DNA of 64,000 nt from Flavobacterium sp. J27 (GCF_004303025.1 NZ_PJQW01000008.1:1-64000), one strand, 5' to 3'; positions 23,842 through 33,245 are shown, numbered from the stretch's first letter. Program-made: numbers and translations. The notes: generated from the letters alone by a model not told the origin.

Positions 23842-24318
23842 CTATTTTCTCCAAATCTTTTCTGTACCAAAAAAAGAGATAGCTTTTTTTAGATATAATT
23901 GGGGTTTAAAAATACTTTTTGGATTGTCTTGTTTGAAAATTAATTTGTTGTTTTGAAAATAATACTGTCCTTTCCAGTTTATTTCTTTCTTGTCTTTATT
24001 AGATGATATATTGGATAACTTTAGATAAATTAAAGAATCTTGATGAAAATAATAGCTTTCTATATTTTGAGATTTACTTGAAAATTCTGAAATAACTTTT
24101 AATAATTTTGTTTGGGTAATGTCAGTATAATACCAATCTGCACCACTCCCGATTTTTTTTCGGCTTCCTTTTTCATTAATTGTATAATCCTCTACACCAG
24201 CTCTAATACAAGTTGAATCAATTTGTTGAACGATACTATCAATTTCTTTAACGGTTAAATGGTTGTCTTGTCCATAAGCAGTAATTGATAAGTATAAAAA
24301 TATAGCTATTTTTTTCAT
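23842..24318 (-). CDS. Unknown secreted protein (158 aa)
   Basis: I start at MKKIAIFLYLSITAYGQ, a signal peptide cleaved after about residue 16 (AYGQ). The rest is polar beta/alpha with no recognised domain. Next to another exported unknown (24418). Confidence 0.6.
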   Translation of the reverse strand: MKKIAIFLYLSITAYGQDNHLTVKEIDSIVQQIDSTCIRAGVEDYTINEKGSRKKIGSGADWYYTDITQTKLLKVISEFSSKSQNIESYYFHQDSLIYLKLSNISSNKDKKEINWKGQYYFQNNKLIFKQDNPKSIFKPQLYLKKAISFFGTEKIWRK

Positions 24319-24417
24319 AGATTTAGTTTTTCTATTGTTAGGGTGAAATTTTCTCAAGCTAGTTCCTAAAGATTACAAGAATAGGGTCTTTTTTAGGAAA
24401 TTCGTAACTCAACCTTT

Positions 24418-25014
24418 TTAATAGTGTAATGTCTCTTCGTATTTTGGTTTTCTAATTTTTCCGCTTTCAGTATCAATTAGTAAAGTAGTTGAATTTCCAC
24501 TTCCATTTTTCATGTTCCATTTTCTAATTTGCCAATAAGTTTTATTTTCAATTTTTTCTATGTCAACTTCTAATTCAGGTAATTTGTAACCATTTTGATG
24601 CGCAATTTTTATCGCTTTGAAATAAGAAACTTTAATTTTTTTGTCAAAATCTACAATACTATCAATTTTTCCATTTTCATTGTAATATTCCCATGTTCCT
24701 ACACAAAATATATTGTCTTTCGTTATCAATCCTTTTTCTTTTAGCTTTCCATTTGGATGGAATTCTTTCCAATGGTAAAGTTTTGTGTTTTTATCTTGTA
24801 AAATTGCTACATGTTTTGAGCCAGAAATGTATTTTCCATGAATAACAACAAAGTTCAAACTATCTTTACTGGTTCTATTTTCATTACTAACAAGTTTTGG
24901 ATTTTGATTACTTGAAATGGGGCCTTTGAAAATTAAATCCCAACGTGAAATGGGTTTAGAAGTTTTACAACTCCAAATAGAAATTATAAAGAGAAATACA
25001 ATTATATTTTTCAA
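24418..25014 (-). CDS. Unknown lipoprotein with MORN-like motif (198 aa)
   Basis: Lipoprotein signal MKNIIVFLFIISIWSCKTSK. The middle part (FHPNGKLKEKGLITKDN ... GTWEYYNENGKI) is the YwqK/MORN-like 'antitoxin component' repeat seen in many Bacteroidota lipoproteins. Role unknown. Same strand as 23842 with a 60-bp gap. Confidence 0.65.
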   Translation of the reverse strand: MKNIIVFLFIISIWSCKTSKPISRWDLIFKGPISSNQNPKLVSNENRTSKDSLNFVVIHGKYISGSKHVAILQDKNTKLYHWKEFHPNGKLKEKGLITKDNIFCVGTWEYYNENGKIDSIVDFDKKIKVSYFKAIKIAHQNGYKLPELEVDIEKIENKTYWQIRKWNMKNGSGNSTTLLIDTESGKIRKPKYEETLHY

Positions 25015-25186
25015 TTATTAAGATGTTATGTTTTTGATAATTTTAGTTGCATTAACAATGAAGTATAATCATATTGATGTAACACGTTTTCGTAATTTAG
25101 CATAAATATAAGAAAACATACTATCAATCTATCCTACTGGGAAAATTGAAGGATACAATTTTTTAGTAGGAGTTAGTTTAAATTGA

Positions 25187-25654
25187 TTAATCCCAAATTT
25201 GAGGTCTATCGATACCCATGGCTCTTAAATAAGATAAGAAATGACCAGCATGAACCGACTCGTGATATCCAATACGAAGTAAATATTGCCCCAAAGGTTT
25301 CAACTCTCCGTTTCCTGGATGTACTATTTGAGTGTGTTCTAATTCATTTTCTGAAAATAGGCTAACACTTTTTAAGAAATTCTCACGAATAGGTTCCGCA
25401 AATTTGATTTCTTCATCGACGCTCATAAAAGGTATTCCATTCCAAGGAGTTTTATAATTTGACATGTCACTACGATTAATAATGATATTCCATCCATAAT
25501 CTGCTTCTAGTACATGTCTAATCATTTCAATAGCCGTCATAGCTTTTTCATCTGGTTTCCAATGGTAAAATTCTTCGGGAAGCGCTTTCCATAGCTTAAC
25601 ACTTTTTCTTCTAATTTCTGTAAAGTTTAAAATAATAAGATCGGTTTGGTTCAT
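25187..25654 (-). CDS. DinB-family protein
   Basis: 155 residues, intact. Four-helix DinB/YfiT fold with the metal His set: HWKPDEKAMT ... MIRHVLEADYGW ... YHESVHAGHFLSYLR. Members are often thiol transferases or of unknown function. The fragment at 21755 is its paralogue. Confidence 0.8.
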   Translation of the reverse strand: MNQTDLIILNFTEIRRKSVKLWKALPEEFYHWKPDEKAMTAIEMIRHVLEADYGWNIIINRSDMSNYKTPWNGIPFMSVDEEIKFAEPIRENFLKSVSLFSENELEHTQIVHPGNGELKPLGQYLLRIGYHESVHAGHFLSYLRAMGIDRPQIWD

Positions 25655-25907
25655 TTTATGGATAATTTTAGAGGTGTTAGCAATGAACTATAATTAAGTT
25701 GAAGTACCAAATTTATCTGTAATTTAGGATAAATGCAAGTAAAGATATTCGATTTGGTTAACGAATGGAAATTAAGAATCCTGTTTAAAAGACATAAAGA
25801 AGTACCACACCAGTTTTTTATAAAACAAGTGGATAATTTTTATAGAATAGGATGGAAGGCTATCTAATGCATATTATTCTTTGAAAAAGACAAAAACAGA
25901 ATAATTT

Positions 25908-25924
25908 TCGGCTAAATGTCGGCT
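25908..25924. repeat. 17-bp direct repeat, copy 1 (integrase-side)
   Basis: TCGGCTAAATGTCGGCT, itself two TCGGCT around AAATG. The identical 17 bases recur at 26226-26242, 31 bp before the integrase start. Probable arm-type binding site; copy 1 may be the scar of an earlier insertion at the same place. Confidence 0.6.
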
Positions 25925-25937
25925 AAATTAAAAATTA

Positions 25938-25978
25938 AAAAACCCTTAAGTCTTGATATTCAAGAGTTAAGGGTTTTT
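25938..25978. terminator. Long bidirectional terminator hairpin
   Basis: AAAACCCTTAA / TTAAGGGTTTT with inner TCTTGA/TCAAGA. Confidence 0.8.
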
Positions 25979-26120
25979 GCTTGTGACCTCAGGATTGACT
26001 TCGTCTCTCCTTAAAGCTTCGCTTTGAAAATTCTTATAAAAACAAAAAAACAGCAAGTTAATTTGCTGTTTTTTCTTCTTTTAAAGTATTTATTCGTGAC
26101 CTCGACAGAACTCGAATTAT
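25979..26120 (-). repeat. Two degenerate tRNA 3'-end-like scars
   Basis: GTGACCTCAGGATTGA (near 25983) and CGTGACCTCGACAGAACTCG (near 26095) share GTGACCTC and resemble, on the minus strand, the T-arm and acceptor end of a tRNA with substitutions. Each is preceded by a terminator (25938 and 26045-26074). Next to an integrase this suggests attachment-site remnants. The source tRNA is not visible. Confidence 0.4.
26045..26074. terminator. Intrinsic terminator
   Basis: AAAAAACAGCAA / TTGCTGTTTTTT hairpin. Confidence 0.8.
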
Positions 26121-26225
26121 CATAATTAGATATAATAGGGTAGAAGAGAAGGCTTTAAAAGCCTTGTAAAATATAGAATATTAGTATTTTTAATTCTTTT
26201 TGATTCTATAATATTAAAGCGATTG

Positions 26226-26242
26226 TCGGCTAAATGTCGGCT
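26226..26242. repeat. 17-bp direct repeat, copy 2
   Basis: Identical to 25908-25924; immediately upstream of the recombinase gene. Confidence 0.6.
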
Positions 26243-26273
26243 TTTTTTATTATGTTTACTTTTTTAAATAAAC

Positions 26274-27470
26274 ATGGCGACAATTAAATTCTTACTTCAA
26301 TCTAAAAGTAATCCTGCTAATATTTACATTCGATTAATTGATGGTCGAAAAGTTGATGTTAAAACAAAAACGAATTTAATTATTAATCCATTAGATTGGA
26401 GTGAATCAAAACAACGTCCAAAGAATTTAAAGGATGTTGATTTAAAAAATCTAGATTTTGAACTGCAAGAACTTAAAACGAAGTTACTAAATTATTACAA
26501 TAATAACTTAGACGATGAAATAAATTTACAGTGGCTTAAAAATTTCATTAACCCTTCGAATGATGAAATCCCAAAACTATTAGTTGCCTATTTTGACTTT
26601 TATTTAGAAGAAAGAAAAAATGATTTGAATCATAGAACAGTTCTAAAAATAAAAGTTGTTCAAAATAAATTAAAGAGCCTAGAGAAAGAGAAAAAGAAAA
26701 GCTATCTCTTAAAAGATGTCAATGTAAAGTTTAAAAAAGAGTTTGAAAATTACAATATTGAAAAAGGATATAGTAAAAACACAATTGCTAATAATCTTAA
26801 GGAAATAAAAGCTATTTGTCTTCATGCAAGGAAGCGAGGTTTGGTGATAAGTTCTGAATTGGATGAAATTAAAACCAAACAAGAAAAAGCGATTAGTGTT
26901 TATCTCACTTTTGAGGATTTAGAAAAAATTGAAAATACCGATTTTAAAATAGAGGAGCAGCAAGATGCTAGAGATTGGTTATTGATTAGTTGTTATACTG
27001 GCCAAAGAATCTCCGATTTCATGCGTTTTAAAAAAGAAATGGTAAGAACTGTTTCAGGAAAGCAATTAATTGAATTTACACAGCAAAAAACAGGTAAAAA
27101 GATGACTTTACCTTTGCATCCAAAAGTTACTGCAATCTTAAACAGAAGAGAAGGCCATTTTCCTAAAAAAATGACCGACCCTAAGTATAATGTTTTAATA
27201 AAATCTATTTGTAAAAAGTCCGGACTTTTAGATGAAGTTTTTGGTGGTAAGAATGATCAAGAAACTAATCGTAAAGTCTTTAAAGAATATAAAAAATATG
27301 AATTGGTTACCTCACATATTGGCCGCCGTTCTTTTGCAACTAATTTTTATGGTACCATACCTACTTCATTACTTATTTCTGCTACTGGACACAGTACGGA
27401 AAAGATGTTTTTGAATTATATTGGTAAAAGTAGTTCAGACCAGGCATTGGAATTGGCTAATTATTTTTAG
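26274..27470 (+). CDS. Tyrosine recombinase / integrase
   Basis: 398 residues. N-terminal arm-binding part, SAM-like core-binding domain (about 100-200), and catalytic domain with Arg I in CYTGQRISDF (near 245), HxxR in HIGRRSF (near 345), and nucleophile Tyr in GHSTEKMFLNYIG (near 383). Complete. Faces the island of defence-type genes at 27.5-36.8 kb and probably brought it in. Confidence 0.93.
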   Translation: MATIKFLLQSKSNPANIYIRLIDGRKVDVKTKTNLIINPLDWSESKQRPKNLKDVDLKNLDFELQELKTKLLNYYNNNLDDEINLQWLKNFINPSNDEIPKLLVAYFDFYLEERKNDLNHRTVLKIKVVQNKLKSLEKEKKKSYLLKDVNVKFKKEFENYNIEKGYSKNTIANNLKEIKAICLHARKRGLVISSELDEIKTKQEKAISVYLTFEDLEKIENTDFKIEEQQDARDWLLISCYTGQRISDFMRFKKEMVRTVSGKQLIEFTQQKTGKKMTLPLHPKVTAILNRREGHFPKKMTDPKYNVLIKSICKKSGLLDEVFGGKNDQETNRKVFKEYKKYELVTSHIGRRSFATNFYGTIPTSLLISATGHSTEKMFLNYIGKSSSDQALELANYF

Positions 27471-27521
27471 GATTATCTGAAAATAATTAGCCAATTTTAT
27501 TAAGTTTTCTTATGAATATAA

Positions 27522-28400
27522 TTACAATTCAAAAGTTAATGCTTTAATCGCTTTTTTTGAGTACTTTTCAATATCATCCTCTAAAATTATATCTACTTTA
27601 TCAAGTGTGTTAAGCAAATTTAAAGCATGGTCAAATTCTCTAAATAATTCTTTTGATTCAGGCTTTCCAATTAATAAATCATATTTCAAATTATTAGTTT
27701 CAGCTTCATTTTTAAGATCAGTAAACAAACCAAAATTTTTATATGCTTTTTCTGCAATACTTTTTGGCTCTTTTAAATCAAAACTAAGAGGTTTAACAAG
27801 ATTAAGCGTTCCATTTTGCCAAGCATAATCAAAATTAAATTCATTTCCAGTTTCATTTACTACTTTGTAATTCTTATAAAACTTATCGCTATTAATATTG
27901 ATTTTCTCAAAATCTAAATTAGAGAGGTAACCATAAAATTTTCTTGTCAACAAAGGTTCCTTAGTAATTGAAGCAACTGAATTTTGCCTTTCTTTCTCAA
28001 GCAAAAACTTATTTATTAAATATGAAATGGTAAAATCGATATTATCATTATTCAATAACGATTGCTTACTCTTAGAAAATTGTAAAACGCTTCCATCTCT
28101 GGGTAATATAAATTTATCAATAAATAAATCAAAATATTCAAATTTTTCTATATCAAAATCGAGTAATTCGTTCCTATTTAATTTTTCTATACAATTATCA
28201 ATTTGAATTAAATAGTGCTTAATAGTTTTTTCAGAGACTATATCATAGATTGCTTTTACTCTAGATAAATTTTTTGAGTATTTGAAAATAAATTTATCTA
28301 TAAAAGGGAAATAAATAAGCACACCAATATTTAAGCTTTCTCCTAATAATGCAGAATGCTGGTACTTTAAAATACTGTATGTATATTTTTTATTTTTCAT
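27522..28400 (-). CDS. DUF3037 protein, partner of HipA-like kinase
   Basis: 292 residues. The N-terminus YTYSILKYQHSALLGESLNI, then GVLIYFPF, is the DUF3037 signature. Its ATG overlaps the stop of the kinase gene upstream (A-ATG-A). DUF3037 genes commonly sit beside HipA-like kinases, and the pair is thought to be a toxin-antitoxin or defence module; which partner does what is not known. Confidence 0.8.
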   Translation of the reverse strand: MKNKKYTYSILKYQHSALLGESLNIGVLIYFPFIDKFIFKYSKNLSRVKAIYDIVSEKTIKHYLIQIDNCIEKLNRNELLDFDIEKFEYFDLFIDKFILPRDGSVLQFSKSKQSLLNNDNIDFTISYLINKFLLEKERQNSVASITKEPLLTRKFYGYLSNLDFEKININSDKFYKNYKVVNETGNEFNFDYAWQNGTLNLVKPLSFDLKEPKSIAEKAYKNFGLFTDLKNEAETNNLKYDLLIGKPESKELFREFDHALNLLNTLDKVDIILEDDIEKYSKKAIKALTFEL

Positions 28401-29194
28401 TTCAACCTGTCAATTAATACTTTATTAATATGACTACAATTTTGTTTAGCCCAATAAAGGTACGCAAAAATAATATTTTTTTCACCATATTCAATACCAT
28501 AAAAATCCATTTTTTCAAAAATTAAATTTAATTTTTCAATATTAAACATCCTCAGTATCTCTATGAATTCTTCAAAAAGATGTTCTTTTTTATCATTTCT
28601 TATACTTTTTAAATTTGCCCAAAATATGTGATTTTTATAATAAAAGTTATTGAAAGTATTAAAAAAATTAATGTTATTATTATCAAATGAATTTATAAAA
28701 GCTAGTGTTTGTTCATGATCAATTAACATAATTTCATCATCATTCAATAATAGATTAGGTTTATTTCTAAAACCTCCTCTATCTACGTTCATAATCAAAT
28801 TATCAAAGGCAAATAAATTTTCAACTTCAAATTGTTTTAAAAATTTAGATGAAGCTAAAGAGCTCATGATTACATATCCTTCATGATATTCAGTACAAAA
28901 TTTATACCCTTTATCTAGCAATTTAATTTCTTCATCATTATAAAGTCCTTTTAGATCTTTATTGTCAATCTTAATTATTCCATATTCTGGAACAGGCAAG
29001 TCAAATTCTTTAGCGAGTTCAGTTACTAATATTTCCTTTGCTATAGAAAAGTTCTCTTTAACAAATTTACTTTTATAAGTCTTCATTACATATGCTTTTT
29101 CAATTCCTTCATGATTAAAAGCATTAATTAAGATAGGTTTTGAACTCCCCCCTTTTATAACAGTTTCAAAATTATTTATTTTTAATTCCTGCAT
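28397..29194 (-). CDS. HipA-like Ser/Thr kinase
   Basis: 265 residues, shorter than E. coli HipA (about 440) and lacking its N-terminal domain. Visible kinase features: a Gly-rich start (VIKGGSSKPILI), Lys in AYVMKTYKS, catalytic loop NVDRGGFRNKPNLLL (Asp near 134, Asn near 140), and metal Asp in LIDHEQTLAF. First gene of a coupled pair with DUF3037. Expected cytoplasmic; target unknown. Confidence 0.82.
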   Translation of the reverse strand: MQELKINNFETVIKGGSSKPILINAFNHEGIEKAYVMKTYKSKFVKENFSIAKEILVTELAKEFDLPVPEYGIIKIDNKDLKGLYNDEEIKLLDKGYKFCTEYHEGYVIMSSLASSKFLKQFEVENLFAFDNLIMNVDRGGFRNKPNLLLNDDEIMLIDHEQTLAFINSFDNNNINFFNTFNNFYYKNHIFWANLKSIRNDKKEHLFEEFIEILRMFNIEKLNLIFEKMDFYGIEYGEKNIIFAYLYWAKQNCSHINKVLIDRLK

Positions 29195-29406
29195 TGATTT
29201 ATATTATGTAATTATGACAAAGTTAATATAGCAGTTTAGTAAGATATTTAATTTATTCAAGTTTTTTAATTATTTAAGTAAACTATTTGATTAATAATTA
29301 ATTATCGTATTTTTTTTTATAATAAATAATCTAAGTTAATATTTTAATATTTTAATTATTAAAATTGTTAAATTTATTACCTTCATGATTCTTCTATTAT
29401 TATTGC
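29195..29406. other. AT-rich gap, promoter region of the HipA-like pair
   Basis: Extremely AT-rich, no ORF. It must contain the promoter of the 29194 gene; no clear TAnnTTTG box was found. Confidence 0.4.
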
Positions 29407-29693
29407 CAACTAATATATAGGCGCTACTACGTAGAGCCAATCTACCTGATATTGGGTGTTTATACGAAGTTTTTTGTTTTTATATTTCCAAATTTAATCT
29501 TAGTTAGACAGATTTCTCTGGAAAGTCTCTTTTAGAATTGTTTAAAATTGTTTCTTAACGTTTTCGGGCTTTGCGTTCGGTCGGGATTTCAAGTTACTCC
29601 ACTTTCCGCATACCTAAAATTTTATTTAATGTAATCACATTCCTATCAGCACTTTATACCGAATTACGTATAGCCAATGTTGGGCACAGTTAT
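29407..29693 (-). repeat. Cassette-boundary repeat A (attC-like)
   Basis: On the minus strand, just after the OLD gene stop, GCCCAAC (RYYYAAC-like) begins a ~275-nt region ending in GTTGGCA before the next gene. It contains CCAAT/ATTGG and GGCKCTA/TAGCGCC stems. The last ~60 bases match the repeat at 33160-33220 (shared AATATYAGGTAGATTGGC). The opening CACAGTTATTTATTTT is shared with the site at 31989. Confidence 0.45.
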
Positions 29694-31826
29694 TTATTTT
29701 TCTGTAGTTAGTTTATCAAATAATTTCTTCCAATTGTCTTCCATTTCCTTAGAGGCATTCTCCATTACTTTATCAAAACGATTTTGGGCAATTCTCGCAA
29801 TCTCTACTTTCCAGCCTTTCCCAAGTTCAATGTTGTTTTTTGTAGCCCAAGCTTCAATTTGGTCAACTATTGGCTCGTCTTTTTTGTAATAATCTTCAAA
29901 ATACTGGTCAGACCTATATTGTCTGTCAATAATTGGAATCAAACTAGTCACAGGTATTAAGTCTTCTATTTCATAATCCTTATCTCCTAAAAAGTCTGCA
30001 ACACCCAATACTTTATCTTTTTCGTCTCTGTATCTGCCCTTGGTGAGTTGTTTTTGATAATCCTTACCAACACTATCAGAATCAAGTAAAACATAAGGCA
30101 AACTATCATCTCTAGAGGAAACAAGTTTAGTTACCGGCCCCATTCCACGAACACCTCCTGTAGGTATGAATACAATCTCTTTTGTGTTTTTTAATTCACC
30201 TTTTCCAATTAAGTGTCTTTTAATCAAGCTCAGATAAATCTGGTCACTTGGACCTTCGACCAAAATTGGTAAACAACCTAGTAGTAATGTGTCAGAAACA
30301 GTAAGTCCAAGAGCCGCGTGAACTGGAAAAATAGATTTCTCGGCATCTTCTTCATTATATCTCAAATTAGAAGAAACTTTTGTCCTTCCTGTTTTTGTAT
30401 CGACAAATACAGCCTTCACGTTGCCAAGATTCTCCATATCAACTAAAAATGGAGAGTGAGAGGTGTATATTAATTGATTGTCTTCCGATAGTTTTCTGAA
30501 GAACTTAGCCAAATCGTATTGTGCAATTGGGTGTAATGATAATCCTGGTTCGTCTAGAAGTAGAATCGTATTAGAATGTCCTTCTTTGGTCTCTACTAGA
30601 AAGACTAAGAAAAAACTAAAGAACCATTGTAGCCCACGACTTCTTCCCTCAAGCTCAATTGGTTCAGGTCGCAAACTGTCGGAGACGTTAATTCTGAAAT
30701 GACGACCATCCGCTTGAAAATCAAAAATATAGTCGCCTTGCAACCACCATTTTTTGAATTTTTGTGTTAATTGTGTCGCAGCTGAGCGTAACAAAATTCC
30801 TCTTTCCCTTTTTTTATCTGCCCATTCCCTTATTTCGTCTTCGGTTAATTCTTTTTCTTCTGTACTGACAACTTGATTATACTGATTTACCTTTTCAACA
30901 ATAGTATTACTTTCATTTCCAAGTTCATATATCTCCGTTGGTGACAACTTCACATATTTAAAAAGAACGTCAAGAGTTCTTGCTTTCGCTCGTGCCGATT
31001 CTGACAGGTCATCTCTTCCAAAATCCTCTATAACTCTTGGTAAATAGATTTCACTATCTAAGTTTCCATAGTCTGAATAGTAAACAAATTTTGGTATCTC
31101 CTTGAGTACTTTTTGGTTTATCTCGGAAGTGCTTTGAATAGGTTTTCCATCAAAAGCGTCAATCATTTTTTGCAGCTTTTTAATTAAACTAAGTTCAAAT
31201 ATTTCAGGTAGATTTTTCTTTTTACCAAAATTTTCTTGAATGAAACTCTTAATTGATTCATTCAGTTCTAAAGTGTGAGTTTTTGAGAATAAGTCCTTTG
31301 GGAACTTTTCTATTTTGCTTTTAAGAAAAGCTTTGATACTGTCTTGTAAATCAGTCGATTCTTTCAGAAACGTTTCTGAACCATACAAGTGAGATTCAAA
31401 GCTTTCGAATAATTCTCGAACCGTTTCAGTCTCGTAACTTTCAACTTTGGAATATGGAAATTTGATATAGTATTTCCCATCATATCTTCGCTCAACTAGG
31501 ACTCTCTTAATTTGTTCGGTGTCACATTTGAGTTCTCTAGCAATTTCTTCTTGAAATTTCTCTTTTAAGAGGAAGTCAGCCGCTATAAAAACGTCTTCAC
31601 TATGGTTGTCAGCTTTATAATTACTGTAAAGGTGTCTTGGAAAGTCGTCTAATGGAATAATTGGTTCATTGTTTACTGGGTTTAGTTTCCAAAGTGCAAT
31701 CAATAAGTTGGTTTTTCCTGCTTCATTTGTTCCAACCAAGCACGAATTATCGGAAGCTTCAATCCAATCACTTTCTTCGATTGACCGAAAATTGTAGACT
31801 TTAAATCTGTCAAGTTTTGTTTCCAT
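29694..31826 (-). CDS. OLD-family ATPase-TOPRIM nuclease
   Basis: 710 residues. ABC/SMC-type ATPase: Walker A GTNEAGKTN (about 33-41), signature around GRSRGLQWFF, Walker B ILLLDEPGLSLHP, H-loop in YTSHSPFL. C-terminal TOPRIM: LVEGPSDQIYL (Glu) and LLDSDSVGKDY (DxD). OLD proteins such as P2 OLD and GajA are nucleases used in phage defence. No UvrD-like gajB partner follows, so a class 1 stand-alone OLD is likely. It is bracketed by two attC-like repeats, as if one mobile cassette. Confidence 0.9.
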   Translation of the reverse strand: METKLDRFKVYNFRSIEESDWIEASDNSCLVGTNEAGKTNLLIALWKLNPVNNEPIIPLDDFPRHLYSNYKADNHSEDVFIAADFLLKEKFQEEIARELKCDTEQIKRVLVERRYDGKYYIKFPYSKVESYETETVRELFESFESHLYGSETFLKESTDLQDSIKAFLKSKIEKFPKDLFSKTHTLELNESIKSFIQENFGKKKNLPEIFELSLIKKLQKMIDAFDGKPIQSTSEINQKVLKEIPKFVYYSDYGNLDSEIYLPRVIEDFGRDDLSESARAKARTLDVLFKYVKLSPTEIYELGNESNTIVEKVNQYNQVVSTEEKELTEDEIREWADKKRERGILLRSAATQLTQKFKKWWLQGDYIFDFQADGRHFRINVSDSLRPEPIELEGRSRGLQWFFSFFLVFLVETKEGHSNTILLLDEPGLSLHPIAQYDLAKFFRKLSEDNQLIYTSHSPFLVDMENLGNVKAVFVDTKTGRTKVSSNLRYNEEDAEKSIFPVHAALGLTVSDTLLLGCLPILVEGPSDQIYLSLIKRHLIGKGELKNTKEIVFIPTGGVRGMGPVTKLVSSRDDSLPYVLLDSDSVGKDYQKQLTKGRYRDEKDKVLGVADFLGDKDYEIEDLIPVTSLIPIIDRQYRSDQYFEDYYKKDEPIVDQIEAWATKNNIELGKGWKVEIARIAQNRFDKVMENASKEMEDNWKKLFDKLTTEK

Positions 31827-31854
31827 ATTTAGTGTTTTATCCTGTTCCTTTTAA

Positions 31855-31992
31855 TTGTGCCCAACATTCCTGCGCTTGGCGAGGTTGCGAGCTACGGAAC
31901 CGATTATTTTCTGTTAAAGATAAAATTTCTTGCGAAACGTAAACGTGAATTTACCACAAAATTCGCAATCTCGCCAAACGCTTGTTATGCAC
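31855..31992 (-). repeat. Cassette-boundary repeat B (attC-like, 137 bp)
   Basis: On the minus strand: GCATAAC, arm GCGTTTGGCGAGATTGCGA, ~60-nt middle, arm TCGCAACCTCGCCAAGCGC, GTTGGGC. The arms pair over 17 of 19 bases. End motifs RYxYAAC and GTTRRRY and total length are in the attC range. It sits right after the stop of 31995 and 31 bases before the OLD start. Confidence 0.55.
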
Positions 31993-31994
31993 AG

Positions 31995-32501
31995 TTATTT
32001 ATTTTCAATAAATTTAATTTCTTTAGGGAATTTCTTTTTTACTTCATTAAATATTTCGTCTTGTATTTGAGATAAAAAAGGTTTTTTAAAGGAATTGATT
32101 GGAATAGAAAAACCACATTTTACACAATCATAATTTTTTGAATACATTGTTGCGACAGTAAAAACTCCATCGTTACATTTAGGACATAACATATTCAAAT
32201 TACTAACTTCATATAGACCTTTTTCATTTTTTTTCCATTCCCATATCCAGTTAATATTAGACCAGTTATCATTTTTATAATTTAAGAATTTTAAATTTTT
32301 CATTATTTTGATCACAAATAATACTATTGCGGCAATAATAAAAATGTACATTAATAATTCCCATAAATAGAATTGAATTTTGTATTCAAATAGTTTATTT
32401 AAAATGTCAATTTTGATGTATTCATTTCCGATTGACCAAATTACGGATGCAATAATTGAACAAGTTATTCCAACAAACCATTGGTTATTCAGTAATTTCA
32501 T
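31995..32501 (-). CDS. Membrane protein with zinc ribbon (168 aa)
   Basis: Two TM helices (about 8-28 and 40-65) then a C-terminal zinc ribbon MLCPKCNDGV ... YDCVKCGFSI (CxxC x n CxxC). Not recognised as a family. 15 bases after the lipoprotein gene 32517, so co-transcribed; both would form one cassette. Confidence 0.65.
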   Translation of the reverse strand: MKLLNNQWFVGITCSIIASVIWSIGNEYIKIDILNKLFEYKIQFYLWELLMYIFIIAAIVLFVIKIMKNLKFLNYKNDNWSNINWIWEWKKNEKGLYEVSNLNMLCPKCNDGVFTVATMYSKNYDCVKCGFSIPINSFKKPFLSQIQDEIFNEVKKKFPKEIKFIENK

Positions 32502-32516
32502 TTTTTGATATATTTA

Positions 32517-33146
32517 TTAACAGTTATATTTTGTTTCTTTTAATGTATTTCTTATGCCAATACCGTGTATAATCGAAATATGCAAATTTCCAAGTCTATC
32601 GAGATGATGAATCTGAATTTCGTATTCACAATCTTTTATATGTTTTACACCGTTTGTTCTAGCAAATATTTTTCTCGTAGTATTGTTTTCCATAACAAAA
32701 GGAAGATGTTCATTATGCAGAATTAAATCATCAGATTTTAAATCGAATTTGATTAAAGTTGCTTTATGTCCAATATTTTCAATATCTATTGTTAATTCTC
32801 CATCTGTTCCATTATATCCGCTACTATTCAATTTTATATCTGGTCTAATCGAAAGATTCAATTTTTTATTTTCAATGTCTTTTAGGTCTTTTAATGCTGA
32901 AACCAGATTTGTTAGTTTGTCTATTTGGCTTTGCTTATCTTTATCTCTTCTAAAAAGAAATATAAAAGAGCCAACAGTTGCTAAGCTACCAATTGCTGCA
33001 ATAAATTGGAAAGTTAGACTTAATGTTTTATCAGCTTCATTTTCTTCAATTATTACTCTAGTTAAAGGTGCTTTAGTAACTTTTCCACTTGTCGTACACG
33101 ATGAAATCAATGTGATTAAAAATATGATTTGTAGTATGTTTTTCAT
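32517..33146 (-). CDS. Unknown lipoprotein with internal TM helix (209 aa)
   Basis: Lipoprotein-like signal (LISSCTTSG, Cys about 17), a TM segment near residues 48-66 (FIAAIGSLATVGSFIFLF), then an immunoglobulin-like beta region. The start codon lies about 10 bases after the GTTATGC end of repeat C. Function unknown. Confidence 0.6.
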   Translation of the reverse strand: MKNILQIIFLITLISSCTTSGKVTKAPLTRVIIEENEADKTLSLTFQFIAAIGSLATVGSFIFLFRRDKDKQSQIDKLTNLVSALKDLKDIENKKLNLSIRPDIKLNSSGYNGTDGELTIDIENIGHKATLIKFDLKSDDLILHNEHLPFVMENNTTRKIFARTNGVKHIKDCEYEIQIHHLDRLGNLHISIIHGIGIRNTLKETKYNC

Positions 33147-33150
33147 AATT

Positions 33151-33245
33151 GTGCATAACTAATATATATGCGCTACTACATAGCGCCAATCTACCTAATA
33201 TTGGGTGTATAGGCGCTATAAATAGCGTTTTTCAATATTATTTTT
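33151..33245 (-). repeat. Cassette-boundary repeat C (attC-like)
   Basis: Minus strand: CGCTATTTATAGCG hairpin, CACCCAATATTAGG, ATTGGCGCTATGTAGTAGC, GC, then ATATATTAGTTATGC 7-12 bases before the next start. About 50 of 60 bases match repeat A. Confidence 0.5.

Noticed and set aside
29694..31826. Gabija GajA
   Set aside because: No UvrD-like gajB gene follows; a stand-alone OLD fits better.
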